DNA of 64,000 nt from Epiperipatus broadwayi (lineage: Eukaryota; Onychophora; Udeonychophora; Euonychophora; Peripatidae): positions 1 to 64,000 of the forward strand of contig JAQFVV010007205.1 in assembly GCA_028023455.1 (NCBI GenBank). The letters run 5' to 3'. The translations under genes and the position numbers were made by a program. How positions within the stretch are numbered: position 1 is the stretch's first letter; every line of letters begins with the position of its first letter. Shown here piece after piece: positions 11,493-21,560 of the stretch. Under the pieces are notes generated by a model, which had not been told where the DNA came from, made no database searches, and worked only from the letters and a program-made list of their open reading frames with translations.

Positions 11493-11733
11493 TTAGAGTA
11501 ATTTTTGCCAATCATTTGGCTGAGATTCACCAGTTTTAGTTGTTTTTCTTTCATTTTCAATCATATTTTTTGTTTGTTCTTGAGGTGGATCAACCACCTT
11601 TATTTTAAATGTAATAAGAGGTGCAGCTTCTACTGACATAATGACATTCATAGGCCTGGCACATTTTTCAGACCTCGAAAAGCTCATCGGTGCTGGTTCG
11701 TTGATTTGTTTCAAGAACATATTGTTTAAATAT
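11493..11733 (-). CDS. possible terminal exon, unknown protein
   Basis: On the minus strand the sequence GGTTTTCACTTTCAG is a good 3' splice acceptor, and the exon would start at 11,733. The frame then stays open for about 80 codons to a TAA at 11,493. Visible segments include YLNNMFLKQINEPAPMS, then EKCARPMNVIMSVEAAPLIT, then FKIKVVDPP. The last quarter is a hydrophilic, Lys/Glu/Thr-rich tail ending NDWQKLL. Composition is balanced (Pro, Ala, Val, Met, Cys present), unlike the Ile/Tyr/Lys noise frames elsewhere. I cannot assign a family. It may be the last exon of a host gene or a captured or pseudogene exon inside the 3.6-kb segment. The first methionine in the frame lies upstream of the splice site and is probably not used. 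Confidence 0.4.
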
Positions 11734-12123
11734 CTGAAAGTGAAAACCAATGTTTGGGTGAATCCTCTGCTGAATAAAATTTGCTTCCTCCCTTTTTAAT
11801 TTGTTTATTAAAAAATCAGTCAGTCTGTCATAGCTTTGCGTTTAGTCTTTCTGGAACATGCCTGAGTTAACCCTATTTATTGTGTCAATAAATTAAACTT
11901 CATAATTTATTTTTTCTTAATAAAATTTTAGAATTTGTTTAAACTTAATTTGGCTGTCGTTTGTCTTTTTAATTGTCTAAACAAATTTAAGATCTCTTGT
12001 TTCTCCCTGAGTCTAGTCAGCGCAAACCAACATTATCATCTATTCTGATCACAGTAAACAAATTTTCCAGGATACATAGTGATCTGGTGGCGCCCTCTGG
12101 GTCAAAATGGAATGAGTATCCAG

Positions 12124-12285
12124 TATAATATATTGTGTAGTTTTTGTAGTTCTTTACACTTGAGAAGTCTGCTTGTAGCAGTGAAACCTTTGGTAGTGTT
12201 TTAATATTATTTTTATGTGGACTGGTTGAATTTTGGATTTGGGGTAATTTTAATTATATAAATATATATATAATATTTAAATGCA
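12124..12285 (+). mobile_element. PLE-A 3' terminal region, plus copy
   Basis: This is the inverted partner of 4,625-4,760. It contains CTTGAGAAGT, the hairpin CTGC-TTGTA-GCAG, then TGAAACC (12,157-12,196) and the shared end GAATTTTGGATTTGGGGTAA, so it closes the PLE-A composite on the right. Confidence 0.7.
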
Positions 12286-12311
12286 AGTATATTGGCTATA
12301 CTGAACTTAAT

Positions 12312-12605
12312 GTAATTAGAAGGGATTTGAACTAAGACTTTCAAGTTCCATACACTTATCCACCCCATCTTATACCACCAATACACATGACCATATACAA
12401 GTCAAAAAAGATAAATGATCTCCAATACACATGTTTCATGCTGTGTAAGCACTCATCATTTAGTCCAGATTCTACTGTCCCACACATATGTATAATCAGT
12501 GCTTAGTTTATATTAAAATATAAAATCTTCAAACCTTTCATGAACATACTTCAATTTTCTTCATCCTCCAACTTGAAAGTCTGAGTTCAAATTCCTTTTA
12601 ATATA
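12312..12605. repeat. F1 foldback (inverted dimer)
   Basis: The left end reads AAGGGATTTGAACT and AAGACTTTCAAG. The right end is the inverse, with CTTGAAAGTCTGAGTTCAAA and TTCCTTTT. Between them lie F1 core blocks such as CCAATACACATG and TTTCATGC. The right end runs into (TA)n. This is an inverted pair of F1 ends enclosing about 250 bp. Confidence 0.7.
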
Positions 12606-12661
12606 TATATATATTATTAATCAATGTCTGTATTCCAATTATAATAAAATATATATAATTA

Positions 12662-12864
12662 TTCAAAACAATACAATAATTAATACAGTAAAAAATATTT
12701 TAAAAACAAATATATAGCATAATTTAATAGAAGTACTTTCAACTATCTATGTAATCAATATCAACTAGATTCAAATTGTGTTACAAAAAACCGTTACAAA
12801 TATATTAAATTATGGTATATATTTGTTTTTAAAATATTTTTACTGTATTATTTATTGTATTGTT

Positions 12865-12869
<5 letters not shown>
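12662..12869. repeat. 208-bp foldback beside (TA)n
   Basis: The left arm TTCAAAACAATACAATAATT through ATATTTTAAAAACAAATATA is mirrored at 12,808-12,869 as TATATTTGTTTTTAAAATAT through TTGTATTGTTTTGAA. The arms are about 62 bp with a spacer of about 80 bp, followed by a 30-bp (TA)n run. It is a small MITE-like hairpin. Confidence 0.8.
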
Positions 12870-12901
<32 letters not shown>

Positions 12902-13053
12902 TAAAAATTAGTCAAATGATCTATATAGCATGTATTACCAATATGTAATATATAAAGAGCCTGCTAATAGCTTTAAACAAGCTTATTTATTTTATTTTGT
13001 ATGATAAATGCTACAACAGAAAATACCTGAAGCCTTTATCTATGATAGTCCCC

Positions 13054-13096
13054 ATACCCAGACAGATATTGAGCTATTGCTCTCATCAGTAAGGAG
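13054..13096 (-). ncRNA. hammerhead-like motif, left arm
   Basis: On the minus strand: TCCTTA, CTGATGA, then a perfect stem II GAGC-AATA-GCTC, then AATATCT, then GTC, then TGGGTA, which pairs partly with TCCTTA as stem I. The GAAA box is degraded to AATA, so this copy is probably inactive. Confidence 0.5.
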
Positions 13097-13289
13097 CTAG
13101 GACATCAGATTCAAAATACTAACTCAAGCCAAGCTTTTATCTAATTTTTAAATATTAAGAAAAAGATCTAAATCTTCAGACACCTACATGTCTTAAAATT
13201 CAGCTCTTTAACTAAAGACAAGCATTTATCTAATTCTTAAATATTAAGAAAAAAATCTAAATCTTCAGACACCTACATGTCTTCAAAGC

Positions 13290-13332
13290 TCCTCACTGAT
13301 GAGAGCCATAGCTCAAAAAAACGGTCTGGGGA
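13290..13332 (+). ncRNA. hammerhead-like ribozyme motif, right arm
   Basis: In order: TCCTCA (stem I, 5' strand), CTGATGA at 13,296-13,302, stem II GAGC with loop CATA and GCTC, then AAAAAAACG, then the GTC cleavage triplet at 13,324-13,326, then TGGGGA pairing with TCCTCA over six positions (one G-U). The only obvious core fault is A in place of the conserved G of GAAA. Stem III is minimal. Hammerheads self-cleave after the triplet, and in retroelements they release unit-length RNA. Confidence 0.6.
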
Positions 13333-13435
13333 TGAGGACCATCATAGATAAAGGCTTCAGGTATTTTCTCTTGTAGTATTTATCATAAAAAATATGTTTA
13401 GAGCTATTAGCAGGCTCTTTATATATATATATATT

Positions 13436-16400
13436 CTAACCTCCCCCCGCACGTTCTCACCCCAAAATATATTGTTTATTACGCATATTCGGGTTCTAGC
13501 TCAGTTTACAAATAAATAAATGAAATATTCAGCATTAATTAAAATGATTACTAGCTCTAATTTTAAAATACAAATTCGATTCAATTTTTAAATGAATTAA
13601 CAAATATTTACTATTTTCATGAGACATGGAGTGACAATACGGGAAACGAGATAGACTACATTGAGACATTATCCACACGATACTACCTCAATGGCATAAG
13701 AACACTATCCCCTCTTTTTTTTTTACTTACTATACCAAATAACTAACTCATAGTATTCTTACAACTTTCTAAGCTCTATTCACTACGATTAAAAATAATA
13801 ATCACATCTTAATCTTCTTTATAACAAGAATCTAGTTTAATTAAATAAAATAAAATAAAATCTCAGGTTCATAAATTGTATTTTAACTGATTTAAAATTA
13901 CGGTAGTAAAATATGAAAAGGGAATTTTATGTCATAATCTACTACACAGCAACTAACAATAATAAAAATAATAATAATATAATATAATCTTATTTCTTCC
14001 TGAAATGAAATAAATAAATACGTACGTGGTAGTAATTTAATAATCTGACAACAGAATACATGTGGCAACATTAGCATATAATTTAATGTAATATTGTGGC
14101 AACCGATTTATGACCAATAAATAATATAAAATTATGATCTTTTAATTTTAACATACCAATAAATTCTCAAAATTATTATAACACTTTTATGTTTACCTTT
14201 TTTGCAAAACCTATATGTCTGTTTCAATTATAAATGTATCGTGATTTCATGCATCCATGTGGAGAAATAACAACTCGGACACAAAACTTTAAAACAAATT
14301 TAAAAACAAAGTTTATTAACAACATAAATAAATTAACAATATTTTTACACTATATACATTGGATATCCCTCACTCTCATATCTCAACTTAGTTTATAAAA
14401 TGAAATCAAAATATTATTTACTTTTCCTAGTTAAATCTTATTTTTTTTAACACTTAAGAAAATATAGTATTATTACTTGATTTATTATTATGGTTAGCTT
14501 ATTACAAAATGCATTTCTTATATGATTATCACAAACACTTTTCATCCCTAATATTATTAAAATTACATTTTTTACAAAATTTACATTCGTAATAAAATTC
14601 TACAAAATAACAAAATTTTAGTTTTATTTTGGTTGTATGGAATCTTACAAAGTCAAAACATTGTTCTACATTCGGTATTAGGTTTTTATTGTTCATTATC
14701 CGATGTTTATTAATCCTAATATTCTCATTCAAGCCTTACTTCGGATGATATAATTACAACTATTAATATACCATGCACAAGTATATGTTTATTATACCTT
14801 ATTGAACTATTTTCTTAATAAATATGCAATACTTATTTTCTAAATATTATTTAAAACATTCAAATTTTATTATCACTTTTTAAAAAAAACAACTTTGTTT
14901 AGATTTCTCTTTCAAAAAATCTTATATTCATTTCTGAATTAATTTTACAATGTATTATATGATTCTTTATCTCTTTATGATATTTTGGACTTTCAATTTT
15001 AAAGTTACACAATTCTATACATTCCAGCAAATAAACTATTCTTACATAAACGATAACATATCTTCAGTTCTATTTTATTCATTATTTCTTTGAAAATATC
15101 TTTCTGACCGATGCAGATTCATGAAATAAGGATAGCGAAGATAGATGCATAGGATCAAAATACAACTAGAATATTACTCGTCATATATCTTGACAATCAT
15201 GGCACAGTGAATTAAAAGACACTATAGAGGAGTGACCTTTACCTGTCTACCAACCTCTATTATAGGAGCGATGTTAAAGCTATTTCTTCAGCTTTATTCT
15301 AACATCAAAAGTTTAAAGATATGCAAAAACACTGTCCAAACTATATGTGTTCAGTCATAGGGCCTAGTTAACTATACTGAAATCACACAAAACTAAATAT
15401 GATCCAAATCCTTTATTTTTCTTATTTCTTAAAAAAAACATCATCTTGGTTTCCTTTCCACTAGTACTTCCAAGTCACTATCCGATCTTATTTCTCAAGA
15501 TTTTTTCTATACTGTACATCGACAAATACATATCTGCATTACTAACAATAATAAAATTCATTGATATTTTAAAACTATTCCACTGTTCTATAAGACAGCT
15601 TGCTTACTACTTTCCTCCATATATTTAATCATATACAAACTATTTGAATATCTGAATACTTTATCACATGAAAGTTCAAAAGAATCACACAATTGTTCTG
15701 TTAAATTATATTATTAATATACTTTAAATAAATTATTGCATGCATATTCCAAATTACTCCTATCTCATAATATGTTAAAAATGTTGTATAAATTGTGTAC
15801 ATATAATTTAAACTTTCACACTCCATTCTTAGTCAATAGATGATCTAAAAAAAATACATTATGCTTATAAACAACTATTAAAATTACCAAACGACCCTTA
15901 TCTCCTCGATCGCGTTCCGTAGGCTTCACCATCTATTTGATCCTTGTAGATATAAGATTCACATCCATACACTTTATTTTAAACACTATTTCTATAATTT
16001 TATCAAGCTATTATATTTAAATTTTAATATTACTAAATTTATGTTTATATGTTTTCCCTAATCTCACATAACATTTTATATTCTAAAATAAATTAGTAAA
16101 AATATTTAAACTATATTTACTGTACTTTTTTATCAAACTTTCTTGAAAACCGTTCATATTAAAGCTAAAAAAATGTTTATTATTTCTTCTTAAGTCACTT
16201 AATGTTCTTCTCCCTGCTTGTTCAATTTTAAGGCAAAACAATTATTGCTCTGTTTAATAAATATTCATAGATGACAATCCTTGGTTTTTATAATATTTAA
16301 TACAATTATTAAATATGATATCAATTAATCCCGTAAAGAAAATGTCTACATATTCTCTTCTAATATTTTCTGCTAATATTTTCCCCGTGCGACTTTTATG

Positions 16401-18050
16401 ATGCATCTTCTCAGTACTTTGATTTAAATATTTAGTAAATTTTTCTGTCTCCATGGATCCATTTTCATTAAGTAATTTAAATTTCCATTTTCCTAATCTC
16501 TATCTTTATTAAGCGTTTTTATAATGAACACTTTATAATATTTTAATTCTTCTTAGATAAAGTTTTTTTCTTTCCTTTTTTTTTTTTAAAAAAAATAATG
16601 ACTCTTTCCTATCATTATTCGGTAATTTTTTCCTTTCTTTTAAAGTTCTGGTAACTATATACTTTATAATGTTTCCTTTAAAAAGGACAAACATTCTTTC
16701 TCTGTTATAACTTTTACATAATTTTTTCTTTATGATATACGTATCTTAATTTTTCCATAGAGAAGAATAAAAAAACTTCAGAGTAGCCTTATAAATTTGT
16801 GCGTCATAATTTTTCCTGACGGCAAATAACTTCTCTTTTAAGTTTTCCGTATAACGTCCAAATTATATTCCTCTGAGTTACAATAATAAGTTTCTGGTTG
16901 AGCGTAAATAAAGCTGTATCAAGGCACTTTACAAATATTTTTCCTTTATCATAACTTCTATATACTGTTTTCTGTAGTATTTCCATTTTACTGTAAGGTT
17001 TTGGCTAAACTTGAATAAAATATCCTGGTAAGAAAACTTTTAAAATTAGCCCTCCATGTAAAGGCAGTTCAAAATATTATATTTAAAAAACTTTTAAAAC
17101 AAATACAAAATTTTAAAATTATATTACTTTTCTAGCTTACGATCTTATACAGCTAAAAAAATATGTTACTCCCTCCTTCACTTACACATTACTTTCTCCC
17201 GCTCCATCTAGTTCTTATATTTCGTCTGCTAAAATACCTCCGTTGATTGGTTAATTACTTTTTAGCGCAAACAAATTTACACTTTTTTTAGTTTTATAAC
17301 AGACTAGACTTTTTTAAAATAAATAATTTATGACATAATGATTTAAAATATTACTTAGAATAGTATTTTTAAACTCAATTATAGTTTTATCAAAATCATT
17401 TAAACTTTAAAACAATTATTAAAATAACATTTAATATTTCAACTTTTACTTTAACGATCGATAGCAATTATATTTAGCTTTATAATTCACAAACTTTATT
17501 ATTATATTCTAACAAGTGTGTGTGTGAAGGTATATAATATACAGTCACATGATTACTAACTTTATCAGATGATTTTTTAATTTACGTCTCGGTCAAAATT
17601 ACCAAAACTGATATATTTTATAAAATTTTGGAAAATAATTTTAAAAATGTAGAACTAAATATAATTCTCACCATCCCAAAGTTTATTTTAAAATATATTA
17701 GATTAAATTTGAATATTAATTATAATTATAATATTACATATCGTTTTTATTTAATTTATTAGTTTTAAAACATTACAATTGAATTGTTTAATATACTTTT
17801 AACTATTTATAGCTGTATTATTTTATATGGCCAGCTTTTACAACCATATGCATGGATATAATTAAGCTTTATTTAACTGTTTCTTTAAAATAATTCATTA
17901 CACTTTTATATACCAGGTATTTTCAGCCTTAAATTGTACTATTAAATCTAATTATCCTACTATTATTTATATATCATACAAACATATCTTAAAATTTAAA
18001 TTTTTTTAGTAATTGACCATTCTACCTTATTATGACCTATAGATAAGGGC
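13436..18050. other. 4.6 kb without an assignable feature
   Basis: This stretch has few (TA)n tracts and is slightly richer in C than the surrounding DNA. Minus-strand open frames at 16,254-16,454 and 16,804-16,986 have a mildly protein-like look but no family motif, splice context or repeat partner. I record them only as unexplained. Unrecognised old transposon or intergenic DNA is most likely. Confidence 0.4.
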
Positions 18051-19094
18051 ACAATATATATATATATATATGTGTGTATGTATGTGTAATATCAAATGAA
18101 ATAAATGTAATAATACTAATAATAATATTCTAGAGTAAATACTAAAAAAGTTCATATCCCTATATCTACAATGATTTATAGTAATGATTGAATGATGAAG
18201 GAATTATAAATGATTAATTAAAATTTAACAGGTATTGAATTTATAAAACTTTGTCAAAGTAGTAATGATTATCCCAACTTTTGTTATATAAAACTTAGTG
18301 ATAATATTTGACGGATGAAAATAATAAATTTGTGCTTTTAAAAAATTAAAATTAACTGAAAAATGTAAGAAGGTATAAGAAAAATTTATTTATGATAATA
18401 AACTTGAAAATTGATTGGATTTTAAAATGCTTTATAGCAAAGATTTTATTTATATTTTATATAGGCATAACGACTTTTTTTAGTATTTATTCTAGAATAT
18501 TTTGATTATTTATATATATATACTGAAATATTTCTATGGATTTTTATTAAAATAAAGAAAGGAAATCAAAAGATATGCATAATCTTTAACCTTTGATGTT
18601 ACCAAGAAATTATCAATTACTGATAATTTACAATACCTGAGACCAAATCCGTTTTTCCATTAAACCTATAATAGCTTGTTTGTTTGAATTTTTTGTTGAT
18701 GTAAGGGCTAAAACAAAAGACGAGTTAAGATAAATTTAGCAAAATAAAAACTGGTTTGGCCTCAGTAATTGTCAAACAGTAATAATAGATAATCTCAATT
18801 CTATTCTTTGTTATATATATATATAAGTTCCAACCAGTAACCACCTAAGCATTCACAGTAAAATATAGTAGTCAGTATTTCTGACTGCTGTCAAGGCAAC
18901 CTTCACATCTTTTAATATATATATATATATATTATTTTTATGATTTGAGAAAAAATAAACGATGAGGAAAATACTTTTTATTGTACAGAAACATTTATTT
19001 AGCTATTATATTTTTATTACATGAAAGGTACAGAAATAATACTATGAATACATCATTTATCCATGAGAATATTAGAATTAATATATATATATAT

Positions 19095-19420
19095 ATTGTG
19101 TGTAGTATATAGTTGAGAATTTTTTTATCAAATAATAAACTAAAAGATTTAAAGAATTTGTGGAACAATGATAAAAGAGATTTAAATTTTCTATAATTAT
19201 GCTATATATTTTTATTTCTATTAAGTTTTTAGATGTAAGTTTAGATATATTTAATCTTACTGTTTTTATTTGTGTAATGATAATATTTTATAGAAAACAT
19301 AATAATCAGATTATTAGTTCTCAAACACACCTCAGCTTGATCTGTTTATTAGAATTTTTTTTCTTTAGAGAATAAATCTTTTGATCTTTTCATTTTTTAA
19401 TTTTTCTTTTCATCCATCAA
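19095..19420 (+). pseudogene. decayed PLE reverse transcriptase scrap
   Basis: Across shifted frames the plus strand reads NNKLKDLKNLWNNDKRDLNF, then KFLDVSLDIFNLTVF, then YRKHNNQIISSQTH. This order matches the region just after the RT YxDD box in PLEs, where a FLD(x)xL segment is followed by YRKPT-like and S(N/x)HP segments (compare VHFLDFEI and NVYRKPTDSH in PLE-D). No YxDD or nuclease is visible here. It is a short, frameshifted fragment and the assignment rests on pattern resemblance only. Confidence 0.4.
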
Positions 19421-19599
19421 TCTGAACTCAATATTATTAGACATTTTACAAACTGAAACTTTTATGATAATCAAGTATTTACATTTGATTTGCTTTGAAA
19501 AATAAACTGACTTTATATTCTGACACATTAATTTTAAATAACAAATTTCGTTATATATTTATATTAGTAAATGGGATGTTAAAGTTTTTATATAAATTT

Positions 19600-20065
19600 T
19601 GATACTGGTATATAATAAGCCTGTATTTCAGTTATTACATAATAGAGATGTCTGTCCATCCCTTGTATATGTATGAAATGGAGTATGTTCTGTACATGAA
19701 GGGTCAGATTGACTTTATGTCAACATGGGGGTGATGATAATCTTGGCCTTGGTGATCTTTGAACGTCCCATCATCAGATTTTCAATTGGATGGATGGGTG
19801 AAGAGTTGGAGTGTGGAGTGGATTAAAGCCTGTCCATTAAAGTATAGATATTGGCTATCTTAATATATATCTGAGCATTTATTACATATATGTGTAGATA
19901 TAATAATCTGGACCAACTCATGAATGCTGGTTTAGCATGAAATATGTATATTGGTAATTATTTATCTTTTCGACATATATGTGTTCAAGTGTATCAGTGT
20001 TATGAGATAGAGTGGAGAGTGGTAAGTAGTGTGAAAGTCTGTGCTCATTTACCCTATTTATTATA
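19600..20065 (+). repeat. 460-bp dispersed repeat with F1 3' half, copy 1
   Basis: This copy is about 85% identical by eye to 21,086-21,560. Shared landmarks are GTATTTCAGTTATTACATA, GTCCATCCCTTGTAT, ATCATCAGATTTT, AAGAGTTGGAGTGTGGAGTG and CTGAGCA(T/C)TTATTACATA. The last 150 bp are the F1 core, ending GTGTGAAAGTCTGTGCTCA. It shows that F1 is the 3' part of a longer element. Confidence 0.75.
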
Positions 20066-21085
20066 TAAATTTTAATGACTTTTATTTTATTTAAAAATTA
20101 GCATATCTTTCAGATAGTCAAACATTTTAAAGAAGGTCATAATTTGTTTTAGAATATTCACTCATATCATAATCATAATTCAATCAGATTTCCAGTACTT
20201 ACTTATAAGTAATCTTGAATCCAATAAATTATCTTATAATATTCTTCATTATTTATAAAGATGTGTTGTGACACTTTTCTTTGATGATTTCCTGTGGGTT
20301 AAGTGATAAGTTGAAAATGAGATTTTATGAATTCAAAACAAATCTGAAATTAAAATTTAATTATCAGCAGTATATCGTAACTATCAGGTTTCCTTATCAC
20401 TAAATAAATTTTTAAAAATTATTTTATGTTAATATTTTATTGCAAACAATGTTAAGACTATTAGTTTAATCAAAGTATAGTTAATTTAATTGCCAAAATC
20501 GATGACAGTATTCTATAAACAAATTATTACAAATAAAATATAAGTTAATATGATAAAGTAAATCAATGGAAAATATAATTCAAATGATAATGTGAATTTT
20601 TGGTAGCTTTTGAAATTTTTGATATTTTATGAGAAATAGAGAGAGGGAGATGAGGAATTTTTTTTTTTTTTTGTGAATGAATAACTGAAAGTGCACTTAT
20701 AATTTTGAAAAGAGCATATAAACAAATGCTTTAGAGAAATTATGAATTTCCAATATAGAGAAGATCATTTAAGTATATGTTAAAATAAAAAATATCAGTG
20801 TAAAAAATATAAACATATTTGAGAGAGATAATATATTTTGTTGTTGTAATATGACAGAAATATGTTACATATTATTGAAATTTATAACAAAGTGGAAGGG
20901 TCATACAAAAAAATATGATGGGAATGTTTTGATTTTATGGCAGCAGAAATAGACATAATTGCAAAAAAACTATTACTACACTACTAAATTATAGATAATT
21001 AATTATAGATCCAAAAGCATATAGCTATTTATTATTTAGATACAGGGGCTAATTGAATGTAATAAATACACCTTATATATTACAT
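20066..21085. other. no recognisable feature
   Basis: AT-rich spacer between the two 460-bp repeats. It holds a GAGAGAGGGAGATGAGG purine run at about 20,640 and a 14-T run. Confidence 0.4.
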
Positions 21086-21560
21086 ATATTGATACAAGTA
21101 TATAATAAGCTTGTATTTCAGTTATTACATAGTAGAGATGTTTGGCCATCCCTTGTATTTGTATTAAATGGATTATGTCCTGTACACGAGGGATAAAATT
21201 GACTTTAGGTTAACATGGGTGTGACAAGAATCACAGCCTCAGAGTGGCCTTTGAGCATTCCATCATCAGATTTTTAATTGGATGGATGGTTGAAGAGTTG
21301 GAGTGTGGAGTGGATTAAAGCCTGTTCATTAAAGTATGAAGATTTCTATCTTAATATATAACTGAGCACTTATTACATATATGTGTAGAGATGATAATCT
21401 GGATCAATTGATGATTTCTGGGTTAACATAAAATACATATATTGGTGATTATTTATCTTGTCAACATATATGTGTTCAAGGGTATCAGTGATATAAGATA
21501 GAGTGGTGAGTGATGGGTTGTGTGAAAGTCTGTGCTCACGTACCCTATATATTATATAAT
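21086..21560 (+). repeat. 460-bp dispersed repeat with F1 3' half, copy 2
   Basis: Direct repeat of 19,600-20,065, about 1 kb downstream in the same orientation. Both copies end near a TATATTATATA run. The minus-strand open frame inside (21,373-21,603) is a shadow of the repeat. Confidence 0.75.

Larger units (their letters stand above)
8498..12123. other. 3.6-kb segment interrupting the PLE-A forward tail
   Basis: The forward PLE-A tail stops at TTAATATTATATAAT (about 8,495) and resumes at TATAATATATTGTGTAG (12,124). The intact tail order is preserved at 4,625-4,877, so everything between is probably an insertion. Its ends carry a short inverted ACTGGAT (left GAACTGGATTG, right GTATCCAGT). 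Inside are a non-PLE part with two exon-like pieces and a second inverted PLE-A block. The insertion could be a transposon carrying host sequence or a rearrangement, and I cannot tell which. Confidence 0.4.
12945..13435. mobile_element. foldback repeat carrying hammerhead motifs in both arms
   Basis: The left arm (about 12,950-13,100) and right arm (about 13,280-13,430) are reverse complements. They share AAAGAGCCTGCTAATAGCT, TACCTGAAGCCTTTATCTAT and the ribozyme segment. The centre has an internal duplication of about 86 bp (near 13,126-13,211 and 13,215-13,290) with AAATCTTCAGACACCTACAT in each unit. Each arm contains a hammerhead-like motif. No ORF is present. It is best explained as an inverted pair of PLE-type terminal repeats or a hammerhead-bearing non-autonomous retroelement. 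Confidence 0.7.

Noticed and set aside
11493-11733. Resemblance of the exon candidate to the C-terminal strands of a sliding clamp (RYLN..., SVEAAPLITFKI)
   Set aside because: Only a few positions agree, with a large gap between them. This is too weak to name a family without a profile search.
12080-12110. CTCF-like site (GGTGGCGCCCTCTGG)
   Set aside because: Only the G-rich core fits; the flanking consensus positions do not, and one match by eye is not evidence.
16254-16986. Minus-strand frames at 16.25-16.45 and 16.80-16.99 kb as exons
   Set aside because: They are slightly protein-like but have no recognisable motif, no clear acceptor or donor and no second copy. They are left as unexplained.
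19771-21270. Hammerhead from ATCATCAGA in the 460-bp repeats
   Set aside because: On the minus strand it gives TCTGATGAT, but no stem II followed by GAAA lies within the needed distance.
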